From Methanobacteriota archaeon (lineage in GTDB: Archaea; Thermoplasmatota; Thermoplasmata; UBA10834), in the NCBI GenBank assembly GCA_020347565.1, contig CP070732.1, forward strand, positions 170,516-234,515: a DNA stretch of 64,000 nt, given 5' to 3'. Positions 26,754-35,781 of the stretch are shown one piece after another. The notes under the pieces are model-generated. The model searched no databases, was not told the DNA's origin, and saw only the letters and a list, made by a program, of their open reading frames with translations. A program made the translations under genes and the position numbers. The stretch's first letter is position 1; every line of letters starts with the position of its first letter.

Positions 26754-27647
26754 ATGGCAGCGCTCATAGGCTGCTCTGGGTGGTCCTACGACGATTGGGT
26801 CGGGCGATTCTACCCGAAGGACTTGGCCAACAGAAAGGGCGACTGGTTCTCCTACTACTCCAGATACCTCCCGACTGTGGAGATCAACTCGACGTTCTAC
26901 AGGGCGCCGAACGAGTTCGTGGTGAGATCATGGGTCGAGAAAGGCCTGCAGAGGCCGGGCTTCGAATTCTCTGTGAAGCTCCCTCAGATGATAACCCACG
27001 AATCGATACTGAAGGACGCTCCTGAGAGAGCTGCCGCCCTCGCGTCGAGCTTCGAGGACATCTGTGTGAGGCCCTTGGCCAACGAGGCCCTACTCGGGGG
27101 TGTCTTGATCCAGCTATCCCCGCATTTCAGGCTCGACGAGGACGACAGCCTAGGAAGGCTGAGGGCGCTGTTCCAGCTGCTGGACACCGACGTGCACGAC
27201 TACGCCGTCGAGTTCAGGCACAGGAGCTGGCTGAACGAAAGGGGGAACGAGATAGTGTCCGACGCCCTCGAGGTTCTGCAGGAGTTCGGCGTCGCGAGCG
27301 TGATCGTAGACGGGCCCGGGTTCCCCATCACGAGATCGCTGACCTCCAAGCACGCGTACGTCCGTTTCCACGGAAGGAACTACGACATCTGGTTCAGGGA
27401 TGAGGAGGAGGACGACCACAGGATAAACAGATACGACTACCTCTACCCACAATCCGAGCTGGAGCCGTGGAAGCCGAGGCTGGAGGAGATCGTCTCCAAC
27501 TGCGAGCGAGCCCGGGTGTACTTCAACAACCACGGGAGAGCCAAGGCCGTGAGGAACGCCTTCCAGATGATGGACCTCCTGGGGATGCCGCACGAGTCCA
27601 AGGAAGTGGACATCCAGGACCAGATGACCCTCGGCAAGTTCAGCTGA
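26754..27647 (+). CDS. DUF72 (YecE-like) protein
   Basis: The product (297 residues) is a TIM-barrel-like DUF72 protein. It begins with the family signature LIGCSGWSYDDWVGRFYP, continues with YSRYLPTVEINSTFYR and FEFSVKLPQMITHE, and has YVRFHGRN near residue 200 and VYFNNHGRAKAVRNA near the C-terminus. The biochemical role of the family is unsettled. ATG 26754 is preferred over TTG 26751 because it fits the leaderless promoter. Its 3' end overlaps that of the convergent rad50 gene by 8 bases. Confidence 0.9.
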   Translation: MAALIGCSGWSYDDWVGRFYPKDLANRKGDWFSYYSRYLPTVEINSTFYRAPNEFVVRSWVEKGLQRPGFEFSVKLPQMITHESILKDAPERAAALASSFEDICVRPLANEALLGGVLIQLSPHFRLDEDDSLGRLRALFQLLDTDVHDYAVEFRHRSWLNERGNEIVSDALEVLQEFGVASVIVDGPGFPITRSLTSKHAYVRFHGRNYDIWFRDEEEDDHRINRYDYLYPQSELEPWKPRLEEIVSNCERARVYFNNHGRAKAVRNAFQMMDLLGMPHESKEVDIQDQMTLGKFS

Positions 27648-30063
27648 CGACCTTCGCCGAGCTGGTGCCGTCTGGCAGCTCTTCGACCTTGATGATGTGC
27701 GCCATGAGGTCCTTCATGTCGTCGACGTGCGTTATGAGCATGACCTGCCTGAACTGAGCCGCAAGGGCCGAGAGCGCCATCATAACGCTGCGCTTCCTGG
27801 TCGGGTCCAGGGAGCCGAATACCTCGTCGAGCACGAGCAGGTTCACCTGGTTCGTACCAGTGCGGTCGGCGATCATGCGGGATATCGCGAGCCTGAAGCT
27901 CAGGTTGGCAATATCCGCCTCACCGCCCGAGAACCGGTTCAGCGGGTGGAGCGTGCCGTCCTCGTCGATGCTGATCTGGTAGTCGTCGTCCAGCTCGGCG
28001 CGATCGTACTTGCCGTCCGTCATCATGTCCATCATCTCGGAGGTGATTTCGCTCAGCGTCGGCGCTATCCTTCCGATGAGATGATCCTTAAAGTCCACAA
28101 ACAAGCCCTCAAGTAGCGACAGCTCCTCGAGGCTGTCCCTCTGGGATTTGATGCGCTCCTTCTGACGGCGTATCTCGCCCAGCTCCCTTCTGGAGGACTC
28201 GATCTCTGCTGACACCCTGTCCCTCTTGATTCTGGCATCCGCCAGCGCCTCCGCGGCGGCGTTTGCCTCGTCCGTCTTGTCGTCGAACTCCTTCAATGCT
28301 CCTTCGTAACCTCTCCTCTTCGGCTCGAGCTCCGACACGAGGGCCGCCAGCGTCCGCTCGCCCGACGCCTTCGTCTCCAAGGACTCGCGCAGCTCCTCCA
28401 GATCCCGCCTCATGCCGCTAAGCTGTCCCTGCTTCTCCCTGAGCCTCACGAGCTCTTCATGCTCCTGTGCGAGCTTGTCGTGGGAATCCTTGATTCTTCG
28501 GTATTGCTCGGGGGAGAAGTGCAGCTCGCCTATTGCGTCAGCTGCGGAGGTCTTCTCCTCGAGCCGAGCCTTCGCGCGGGCGATCTCGTCGTTCAGTGCG
28601 CCGATCGCCGCTTCCGCCTTCGTCGCCTTGGCCAGCAGCCCTTCGCTGTGCCTCAGCTTCCTGTCAAGCGCTTCAAGCTTCCTGTGGCTTGCCTCGAGGT
28701 CCGCCTGGACCGCATCGATTCCCTTGGCATCCGCAGCAGCCGCCGACTCCGCTTCGTGCAGCCCTCGACCAAGCTTCGCGACGAGCGGGTCGTAGGCCTC
28801 CTCAAGCACGCGCTCGCAGGTGGGGCACAGTCCTTCCCTGCCAGCATGTGTTATCTCCTCCAACCTGTCGCGCTCTCCCTCCAGCTTCGAGCGTCTCTCG
28901 TCCATCCGAGCCCTCATGTCAGCCAGTTTGGCGGAGAGTCCCGCCCTCTCGTCTTCCACATCCCTCTTCCGGACGGCGATTGATTCGATGCGCGTCCGCA
29001 CCTCCTTCGCATCCGAGGCATCCTTCGCAATCGAGTTCGCCCTGCCCGCCAACTCCCTCAGCTCCCTTTCGATCGTCGCGGCGTCCTTGACAAGCATGCT
29101 CTTCCGGTCGAATCTCGCCTTCTCTTCCTCAAGGGCCTCCTTCTTCCTGCGAACCTCAAGCCAATCCCGGTCCGCTCTCTCCAGCTCGGGCAGCTTCTTC
29201 AGCAGTTCCTCGATCTCCTTGATTCTTGAGACCGTCCTCGACTCTCTCGCTCGCATGTCCGCAACCGTCCGCCTCGTCGCCTTCAGGTCGGCCTCAGCCG
29301 TCCTGTGGGCTTCGAAGTGCCTGGCGAGGGAGTTGCGCTTGCCGCGGGCCTTCTCGAGCTCCTGGATGCGCCTGTCTTTGTCCTTGACGGCTTCAGCCAG
29401 GGCTCGTTCCGCCAGCTCGAGCGACTTGGAGTGACTATCGAGTATCGTTGCGACTGCGTTCTCCCTATCGTTGCCCTCGCTGTCGAGCAGCATCGCCTCG
29501 ACCGCCTGGATCTGCTGCGAGGCCGACTTTCTGTCCTCCCTGACAAGCTTGATCGCGGAGTCTATCCCGTCGATCCTCAGCATCCTGAGGACGACCTTCT
29601 TCCTCTCTGAGGCAGGGAAGTCCTGCAGCTCGTTCAGTTCCTTCTGGCGGGCGAAGACGGACGTGAAGAACGACTTGTAGTCCATCCCCAGCAGCCCCTG
29701 CACGGCCGCTCTGACAGCCCTGTCGCCGTCGGCCTTCACGCCGTCCCTCGTTCTCAACACGGCCTTCATGGACAGACTGCGTCCTCCCATCTCCCTTTCG
29801 ACCCGGTACTCGACGCCCTCCATCTCGAACTCGAGCACGGCGGCGACGCTGTCCCCCGCGCCTGCGCCGGAGCGGCGGATCCCGTCCCTGCTGGTCCGGA
29901 CTATCTCCTGCTCGTTGCCGAAGAGCGCCCACGCGATGCCCTCTATGACGGTGCTCTTGCCAGCCCCGTTCAGCCCCAGTATCCCTATGATGCCGTCGGG
30001 GAACTCGAGCTTGAGGCTCCTGAACCTGCGATAGTTTCTCAGTTCAAGGTAGGAGATCCTCAT
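27640..30063 (-). CDS. rad50: DNA double-strand break repair ATPase Rad50
   Basis: The product (807 residues) starts at ATG 30063, which overlaps the mre11 stop as ATGA. The N-terminal ATPase half has ELRNYRRFRSLKLEFPDG and the Walker A GLNGAGKSTVIEG. Long coiled coils flank the zinc hook CPTC at about residue 411. The C-terminal half has the signature NRFSGGEADIANLSFRLA and the Walker B LLVLDEVFGSLD. It forms the Mre11-Rad50 complex that tethers and processes DNA ends. HerA and NurA, often linked in archaea, are not seen here. Confidence 0.95.
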   Translation of the reverse strand: MRISYLELRNYRRFRSLKLEFPDGIIGILGLNGAGKSTVIEGIAWALFGNEQEIVRTSRDGIRRSGAGAGDSVAAVLEFEMEGVEYRVEREMGGRSLSMKAVLRTRDGVKADGDRAVRAAVQGLLGMDYKSFFTSVFARQKELNELQDFPASERKKVVLRMLRIDGIDSAIKLVREDRKSASQQIQAVEAMLLDSEGNDRENAVATILDSHSKSLELAERALAEAVKDKDRRIQELEKARGKRNSLARHFEAHRTAEADLKATRRTVADMRARESRTVSRIKEIEELLKKLPELERADRDWLEVRRKKEALEEEKARFDRKSMLVKDAATIERELRELAGRANSIAKDASDAKEVRTRIESIAVRKRDVEDERAGLSAKLADMRARMDERRSKLEGERDRLEEITHAGREGLCPTCERVLEEAYDPLVAKLGRGLHEAESAAAADAKGIDAVQADLEASHRKLEALDRKLRHSEGLLAKATKAEAAIGALNDEIARAKARLEEKTSAADAIGELHFSPEQYRRIKDSHDKLAQEHEELVRLREKQGQLSGMRRDLEELRESLETKASGERTLAALVSELEPKRRGYEGALKEFDDKTDEANAAAEALADARIKRDRVSAEIESSRRELGEIRRQKERIKSQRDSLEELSLLEGLFVDFKDHLIGRIAPTLSEITSEMMDMMTDGKYDRAELDDDYQISIDEDGTLHPLNRFSGGEADIANLSFRLAISRMIADRTGTNQVNLLVLDEVFGSLDPTRKRSVMMALSALAAQFRQVMLITHVDDMKDLMAHIIKVEELPDGTSSAKVVS

Positions 30064-31172
30064 GCGTCCTCCTCCGAGAAATATGAGACGCCCCTGTTCA
30101 GGAGGTTCTCCTTCCTGGATGCGTCCACATTCAGCCCCTCGACGTACTTGCGGAACTCCTGGGCAAGAGCCCCGATGGACGCGTCGTGCAGGGCCGTCTC
30201 GCACGGCCCCTCTGCCCTGCCGATCCTCGGGTCGAAGACGAGAGCATCCGCGCCCATCCTCCTTATGCCAGGCATGTCGAGCGAGCGCGAGACCTCCGGG
30301 CGGACGCCGTTGATATGGATCCTGACGATCTTACCTTCAATCGGGTGCGTCTCTATGACAGATCGCACGTCTCTCGCTATCTCCGTCGCGGAGAGGTCAG
30401 ATGCGTCTATCGGATCGAGGACGAGCATGTCCCTAATGGCGAGCTCATGGAACCTAACCGAGTTCCTGTCCAGGTCCACTTCCACGATGCCCTTGCTCTG
30501 TCCGGCTTCTCCAAACCCCGTCCTCTCCGTCGAGCCAGAGTAGTACGCCCTGTCCCTCACCTTCGAAAACCTGTGGAAATGCCCTAGGGCGACGTAGTCG
30601 AGGCCGTCCGGGACCGATTCCATGTCTATGGCCTGCTCGTTCAAGTCATCCATCCTGTAAGTGTCCGACCCATGGATGCCGGCATGGATTGCGAGGACGT
30701 TGAACTTCGTATCAGTGGATGCCTTGAACCCCTTGATGACCGCAGACATCGGAGGGTCCGTGGAGTGAGGCATGGCGTGTACGGTCAGGTCTCCCGTCGC
30801 GATGCGCGCGATCCCGGGCTCGTATACCGGATGCACGCCCTCGAGGTGGTCGAAGATTCCGAATATGCTCCCGGTCTCACGCAGCCTTGGCGTCGAGTGG
30901 TTTCCGGAGACGACGACCGTCTGTATGCCCGACTCGGACAGCCTTATCATCTGTCTGAGCGCGAAGCTGATCGCTCTGTTGTGCGGCTGAGCCTTATCGA
31001 ATAGGTCACCGGAATGGATGATCATGTCTGGGGCGAGGTCGACCGCCTTATCGATCGCCTGGGCGAACGCGGAGTAGAAGTCCGCCTCTCGTTGGTTGAT
31101 TCCGAGCTCTGGGTCTGATTTCGAATAGGCCGAGAAGCCAAGATGGCTATCCGATACGTGTACTATCTTCAT
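30060..31172 (-). CDS. mre11: DNA double-strand break repair nuclease Mre11
   Basis: The product (370 residues) has the phosphoesterase motifs in order: DSHLG (residues 8-12), GDLFD, VVSGNHST, AIHAGIHG and LGHFHRF. These coordinate two manganese ions for exo- and endonuclease activity. The C-terminal third holds the capping and Rad50-binding regions. It is the first gene of the mre11-rad50 pair with translational coupling (ATGA). Confidence 0.95.
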   Translation of the reverse strand: MKIVHVSDSHLGFSAYSKSDPELGINQREADFYSAFAQAIDKAVDLAPDMIIHSGDLFDKAQPHNRAISFALRQMIRLSESGIQTVVVSGNHSTPRLRETGSIFGIFDHLEGVHPVYEPGIARIATGDLTVHAMPHSTDPPMSAVIKGFKASTDTKFNVLAIHAGIHGSDTYRMDDLNEQAIDMESVPDGLDYVALGHFHRFSKVRDRAYYSGSTERTGFGEAGQSKGIVEVDLDRNSVRFHELAIRDMLVLDPIDASDLSATEIARDVRSVIETHPIEGKIVRIHINGVRPEVSRSLDMPGIRRMGADALVFDPRIGRAEGPCETALHDASIGALAQEFRKYVEGLNVDASRKENLLNRGVSYFSEEDA

Positions 31173-31325
31173 CCCGCGCGTGCGCCCCCCGTATGGTGCC
31201 GCTGATTTCCGATATCGCGCCAGCCATCGAATGACTCACAGGGTTTTGAGCTTATGGTCTGCATCCAACTCAGGGCGCCGCATTCATGAAACGTTCAAAT
31301 CGCAGTATCCGCATTGACGGACGTC

Positions 31326-32258
31326 ATGGCGGGAGACCTCATCGATTTGGACCAGACGCCCAAGGGCGACGCCCCGAGGCTCAGGACCTACGGCGTTGGC
31401 AGCGCTGGGTGCAACATGATAGCCGCATCGCCCTTCCCCTCCGTCGCATTCTCCACTTCGCCAGCGGATGCTGGGAGGGTACCGGCCGACAGGAGGCTCA
31501 CCGTCACGGCCGATAGGCTCGTCGGGCTGTATCAAACGGACCCGGGGGTGGTTGCTCAGATGCCCTCGATCCTCGGCGACGATGTCTTAGCCCTGTTCGA
31601 GGACACCGATGTGGCTTTCTTGATGACAGGCCTCGGAGGCGTCGCCGGAAGCATCGGCACGTGCGTCCTGGGCATGGCAGCCATGGCCAAGTGCCCTCTG
31701 ACCATATCGGCGGTTGCACTTCCGTTCTCCGCAGAGAGCGAGAGGCGAAGGAGCTTCGCGCTGAAGTGCAGCCGGAGGATAATGTCTAGCGTGGATCTGA
31801 GCATCGTGTTCGCCAACGACGCCCTCTCGGGTCTCGCACCGCACATGCCGCTGTCCAGGGCGTTCGACGTCCTGAACGGGATAATGCAGCGCCCCGCGAT
31901 CGAGGCCGCGAACGTGCTTGGAAAGGCTGGTGTTCGAACATTCAAGGAGGCCTTGGGTCCAAACACCCACGGTCGGTTCGGCCTCGGCCTCGCGCGAGGT
32001 GACGACCGGGTCGCCAAGGTAGTTGACGAGGCGTTGTCGTCTCCCTGGTTCGATTTTGCCGCCGAGGAGGCGAGGGTCGCCGTGGCCGTCTACTCCGCTG
32101 CGGACCCCTGGGACAAGGAGGTCGCCAGGATACTCGACATGCTCCGCAGGTCCATGCCGAGTGCACGGATCGCCTATGGTTCATATCGAGACGACGGCCT
32201 TAAAGACAGAATCAGGCTGAGCCTGGTGCTATGTACCCGGCCTGCGGCGTCCGAGTGA
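31326..32258 (+). CDS. divergent FtsZ/tubulin-superfamily protein
   Basis: The product (310 residues) begins with GVGSAGCNMI, matching the FtsZ T1 nucleotide loop GVGGGG(S/C)NA. The tubulin signature (GGGTGTG in FtsZ) is degraded to GLGGVAGSIGT at about residues 102-112. Later segments align in order, but the T7 catalytic loop NxDxxD is not recognisable. It is probably a noncanonical FtsZ paralogue that may bind nucleotide without normal hydrolysis. ATG 31326 is preferred over TTG 31314, and no strong ribosome site is visible. The gene is divergent from mre11 and overlaps the next convergent gene by 47 bases. Confidence 0.65.
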   Translation: MAGDLIDLDQTPKGDAPRLRTYGVGSAGCNMIAASPFPSVAFSTSPADAGRVPADRRLTVTADRLVGLYQTDPGVVAQMPSILGDDVLALFEDTDVAFLMTGLGGVAGSIGTCVLGMAAMAKCPLTISAVALPFSAESERRRSFALKCSRRIMSSVDLSIVFANDALSGLAPHMPLSRAFDVLNGIMQRPAIEAANVLGKAGVRTFKEALGPNTHGRFGLGLARGDDRVAKVVDEALSSPWFDFAAEEARVAVAVYSAADPWDKEVARILDMLRRSMPSARIAYGSYRDDGLKDRIRLSLVLCTRPAASE

Positions 32259-32649
32259 GACGTCCGGCACGTCGGTGCGCTCCCCTCGGCGCCGATGTCG
32301 TGCCTGCAGCGCTTAGGAGCTTCTCCATGAAGTAGACGGTCACGGTGTCTTCCGGCTTCGGCTGCTCCGAGGACTTGTACAGCCTGCCCAGTCTGTTGAC
32401 TAGCGCCCGCCGCGTCTCGCCCGGAGCCGCTTCCAGGTCGTAGTCGAGGAGACTGAATGGGAGGCCCTTGAATTTCCAGTTACAGGCGAGCAGGGCCCGC
32501 GCACGGAACTTCACCTCTGGGCTCGCGACCGCGACTGTCTCGTCAGGGGCGAACTTGAGGTCACCTCCTCTGTGGACGCGTATCGTTGCGAACATCCTGT
32601 CGTCCAACTTCCTCCAGTCCCTCGAGAAATGCATGGTCCTCGGCTTCAT
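32212..32649 (-). CDS. small conserved-looking protein, possibly ASCH/PUA-like
   Basis: The product (145 residues) starts at one of two consecutive ATGs; GGGGAG lies 5 bases before the second (32649). The pattern TMHFSRDWRKLDDRMFATIR, a central FRARALLACNWKFKGLPFS, and a C-terminal TVTVYFMEKL resembles ASCH-type RNA-binding folds, but I cannot confirm the family. The last 30 residues are basic and low-complexity and overlap the end of the FtsZ-like gene. The gene lies 68 bases downstream of dphB on the same strand. Confidence 0.55.
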   Translation of the reverse strand: MKPRTMHFSRDWRKLDDRMFATIRVHRGGDLKFAPDETVAVASPEVKFRARALLACNWKFKGLPFSLLDYDLEAAPGETRRALVNRLGRLYKSSEQPKPEDTVTVYFMEKLLSAAGTTSAPRGAHRRAGRLTRTPQAGYIAPGSA

Positions 32650-32719
32650 CATATCTCCCCTTCTGATCACGGATTGTGCGTCCGACCTCACCACGGTTCG
32701 CAAGGAACCACGAATCGCG

Positions 32720-33532
32720 CTAGAGATGGCTTCGTGCACGGGCGCGAAGGCCAGCGAAGGTCCTCAGCGCCTCCTCCTCCATGAAGTGCAGCTTCCCTGG
32801 TATGACGATGGTGTGCAGTGGAGGGCCGAAGTCCATCGCCATGACCTCACCTATCGAACCAGCGGAGAGGATGCAGTCTGGAGACCCCGCCCGGGCGACG
32901 ACGCATGCGAGTGACCGGGTCGTCATCCCGTCATCGTCCCCCGCCCTGTCGGCCATGTCCAGCAGGAGCTCGAGCCCTTCATTGGCCGTCATGAATCGTC
33001 CGGCCGCTGCATCGATGTCCAGGAGGACGACGGAGTGCAGCCCCCTGTTCATGTTGTCGCGTATGGCCTCGTACGGGCTAGTCGGGGCAAACCCCTCCCG
33101 CTTGAACGGCAGCGTCGTGACCCTCCCGAGCTTGTAGTGCTGGAGGCCCAGCAGGCCAGGCACAGCGGTGAGCACGGAAGGCGCGTGTATGACCGCTGTG
33201 TCTATCGACCTCCCCGCCGCCCTGAGACGCAGGTCGACGTGCGTTGTCGCGGTCATGGGATCGCCTGCCACGAGCAGCGCCACGCGACGCTCCTCAGCGG
33301 CCTCGACCACGCGCGCCCCTTCCTCCAGCTCCTCCCTGTCGAGCAGCTGGACGCTCTTCCCACAGGCGCGTTCGATCTCGGCAAGGGCGCCCTCCCTCAG
33401 AGCGGACGTGTACTGCTCTGCGAACACCACATCCGCGAGCCTGATTTCCTCGAGCCCCCTGACCGAGATGTCCTTCTCGTCGTGAAGTCCCAGCCCCACC
33501 AGTGTCAGCTTGCCCTTCCGACGGTCGTCCAT
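32720..33532 (-). CDS. dphB: diphthine synthase
   Basis: The product (270 residues) is a TIGR-type SAM methyltransferase of the tetrapyrrole-methylase fold. It starts with LTLVGLGLHDEKDISVRGLE, then has DVVFAEQYTS, VALLVAGDPMTATTH and VIHAPSVLTAVPGLLGLQHY, all diagnostic of DphB/Dph5. It methylates the modified histidine of elongation factor aEF-2 during diphthamide synthesis. GAGGTG lies about 6 bases before the start. Confidence 0.95.
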   Translation of the reverse strand: MDDRRKGKLTLVGLGLHDEKDISVRGLEEIRLADVVFAEQYTSALREGALAEIERACGKSVQLLDREELEEGARVVEAAEERRVALLVAGDPMTATTHVDLRLRAAGRSIDTAVIHAPSVLTAVPGLLGLQHYKLGRVTTLPFKREGFAPTSPYEAIRDNMNRGLHSVVLLDIDAAAGRFMTANEGLELLLDMADRAGDDDGMTTRSLACVVARAGSPDCILSAGSIGEVMAMDFGPPLHTIVIPGKLHFMEEEALRTFAGLRARARSHL

Positions 33533-33634
33533 GTAACACCTCGACAGGGATTGCTGGCCGAGTTATTGTAATCTTCTGAGGGCCGGCGATTCACAGGAGG
33601 CCTTATCTATTGCAGAAGACGATTTGTCCATGAG

Positions 33635-34639
33635 ATGAAGTCGCTCTGCGTGGCGGTCTCCAGGAAGAAGGCCGAGTCGATCAGGAGGAAGCTGCAGTCT
33701 AAGGGCCTCCTCAAGAAGGACCTCCAGATACGCTCCGACTCCAAGCATGTCTATCTTCCCATCACACAGCGCGTGGACATCGGTTACCCGGTCGAGACGA
33801 AGGAGTTCCAGGAGGCTGAGGACCAGATCAAGGATTTCAGGGTGCTCGTGTCGCTGCCTGACGATCTCAGGAGATACCTCCCGTCCTCGTACGACGTCCT
33901 CGGCTCCATTGCCATCGTGAGGATATCCGATGAGGTCCTCCCGTTCGCTCACGAGATCGGTCAAGCGATCATCGCGACGCAGAAGTCCGTCAGGACGGTG
34001 TGTCTCGATGTAGGCGTGGTGGATGAGTTCAGGACACGCGGCGTCAAGGTGGTTGCGGGAGAGCCTTCGATGGAGACGGTCCACAAGGAGTACGGCCTGA
34101 CGTTCAAGATGGACGTCACCAAGGTCTTCTTCTCGCCGAGGCTGGCCACGGAGAGAGAGCTGGTGGCCAGGCAGGTTGCGGAGGGCGAGACGGTGATAGA
34201 CATGTTCGCAGGCATAGGGCCGTTCTCGATCCTCATCGCTAAGACGCGTTCGCCGAAGGTGGTCTACGCGATAGACTCGAACCCGGACGCCATCAGATAC
34301 ATGGAGGAGAACATCGAAGTCAACGATGTCTCCTGCGTGAGACCCGTGATGGTTGACGCGCGAGAGAGGATACGCGATCTGGAGCAAGCCGACAGGATCA
34401 TAATGAACCTCCCCCACAACGCCTTCAGCTTCCTGCCAGACGCCATCAGCTCGCTGAAGCCCGGAGGCGTCGTACACTTCTACGAGATCATGGAGGAGAG
34501 CCGCCTCGAGAAGAGGATGAACGACCTGAGGTCAGCGGCCGTCAAGGAGGGCAAGGTTATGAAGCTGCTGGCCCAGCGCAAGGTCAAGAGCTACTCCCCG
34601 AGCCTGGACTTCTACGCCTTCGACATGTCATTCTTGTGA
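33635..34639 (+). CDS. trm5: tRNA (guanine-37-N1)-methyltransferase Trm5
   Basis: The product (334 residues) has the archaeal Trm5 layout: an N-terminal D1/D2 region, then FSPRLATERELVARQV, the SAM motif VIDMFAGIGPFSILIAK, VVYAIDSNPDAIRYM, and the catalytic segment RIIMNLPHNAFSFL. It methylates G37 next to the anticodon and keeps the reading frame. Its last 12 bases overlap the 3' end of the convergent dcd gene. Confidence 0.95.
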   Translation: MKSLCVAVSRKKAESIRRKLQSKGLLKKDLQIRSDSKHVYLPITQRVDIGYPVETKEFQEAEDQIKDFRVLVSLPDDLRRYLPSSYDVLGSIAIVRISDEVLPFAHEIGQAIIATQKSVRTVCLDVGVVDEFRTRGVKVVAGEPSMETVHKEYGLTFKMDVTKVFFSPRLATERELVARQVAEGETVIDMFAGIGPFSILIAKTRSPKVVYAIDSNPDAIRYMEENIEVNDVSCVRPVMVDARERIRDLEQADRIIMNLPHNAFSFLPDAISSLKPGGVVHFYEIMEESRLEKRMNDLRSAAVKEGKVMKLLAQRKVKSYSPSLDFYAFDMSFL

Positions 34640-35125
34640 GCGCGCGCTCGGCGAGAGCGTGATCCCGCTCTGTCCTTGGTAGTTGCCAGAGCGCTCGCCG
34701 TACGCCTTCGAGGCTCGCGAACGTAGCTCCTCGAACACGACCTGGGCGAATCTGTCGCCTATCCTGAGCTTCACAGGTCCGGAGGAGGCGTTGTAAGCAG
34801 AAAAAGTCAGATTTCCCTTAAATCCAGCATCTATTCTTCCAAAAGAGGACATTATACCCTTTCTCACCCAGGTCGTCCTTATCCATATGCCGCCAACCAC
34901 ATCGGACGGCAGCTCCAGTCCCTCCCTCGTTCCTATGACGAACCACTCTCTCCCCGGTATCTCGATCTCTCCGCCCTCCGCCTTCGAGCCAGACGAGGGC
35001 ATCCATATCTCGCTGACCGTGACGTCGTAACCGTTCGGCGTCAGGTTGCCCTCGTCGAATCCGGAGATCCTTAGCTTTCCACCTTCGATCAGATCGAGTA
35101 TGTCAGAGTCGGACAGAACGGCCAA
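34628..35125 (-). CDS. dcd: dCTP deaminase
   Basis: The product (165 residues) has NLTPNGYDVTVSEIW near the N-terminus, the central IRTTWVRKGI, GRIDAGFKGNLTFSAYN and the C-terminal GNYQGQSGI, all typical of the Dcd/dUTPase family trimer. It supplies dUMP or dUTP for thymidylate synthesis. It starts at TTG 35125 with GGTGAT just upstream, located inside the end of the preceding gene. Confidence 0.9.
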   Translation of the reverse strand: MAVLSDSDILDLIEGGKLRISGFDEGNLTPNGYDVTVSEIWMPSSGSKAEGGEIEIPGREWFVIGTREGLELPSDVVGGIWIRTTWVRKGIMSSFGRIDAGFKGNLTFSAYNASSGPVKLRIGDRFAQVVFEELRSRASKAYGERSGNYQGQSGITLSPSARSQE

Positions 35126-35131
35126 AGATGA

Positions 35132-35764
35132 TCACCCTGCCTTGGGCTTCTTCCCACCGCCCTTCCCCTTCTTCTTCTTCCTGGTGGACTTCTTGCCGGA
35201 CCTCTTTCTGGCAGGCGTCCTCTTCTCGGCGGCTCCTGTTGGCCCCTCCAGCTGCCTCGCCGCCTCGTCGGCCAGCTGTCGAAAAGTCGCAAATGATCTC
35301 GGCCATCTCTCGCTGAGTTCCAGCGAGAACGACTCCGATACCGCCTCTGGATCCTGCAGCGCTATCGGGTCGAATCCTGCTTCAGAGAGACGCGCGTTCA
35401 CGGTGTCCACGGATTTCTCCACCCTGTCCCAAGTGAACAGAGCAGAGATCCCGTCCAGCTCCTTCACGAGGTCCCCTATGTACTCGGTCCCAAGCTGCGC
35501 CAGCACTCTGGTGTACAGCTTCCGCAGGTTGGCCGCGGACCTCATGGCCTTCTTTCTGAGGTCTTCCATGAGCGCGTCCAACTGCTCCTCATCGAGCCCG
35601 CGAAGCACTTGGGGGGACGATGCGACGCGGTTTCTGGCCTCCGCAATAATCGCGGGTCCCAGGTCTGTCTCTATCGACCTTATAATCACTATCCCGTGTC
35701 TCGCGAGGGCGGCCTTGGCCTCCGCCAAGTCCTTGTATATGATCGGGTCCAGGGCCGTCTCCAT
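35132..35764 (-). CDS. unknown helical protein with a lysine-rich tail
   Basis: The product (210 residues) matches no family I recognise. Residues 1-165 are predicted mostly helical (for example LDEEQLDALMEDLRKKAMRS). The last 35 residues are a run of K, R, G and S (RKRSGKKSTRKKKKGKGGG) resembling the basic tails of nucleic-acid-binding or ribosome-associated proteins. It sits between the M42 peptidase (17-base gap) and dcd (6-base gap) in one operon. Confidence 0.75.
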   Translation of the reverse strand: METALDPIIYKDLAEAKAALARHGIVIIRSIETDLGPAIIAEARNRVASSPQVLRGLDEEQLDALMEDLRKKAMRSAANLRKLYTRVLAQLGTEYIGDLVKELDGISALFTWDRVEKSVDTVNARLSEAGFDPIALQDPEAVSESFSLELSERWPRSFATFRQLADEAARQLEGPTGAAEKRTPARKRSGKKSTRKKKKGKGGGKKPKAG

Positions 35765-35781
35765 CTGAGCAACCCTTGGGA

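Noticed and set aside
33563-34477. 304-codon frame antisense to trm5
   Set aside because: Trm5 is unambiguous on the other strand; the shadow has no recognisable motif.
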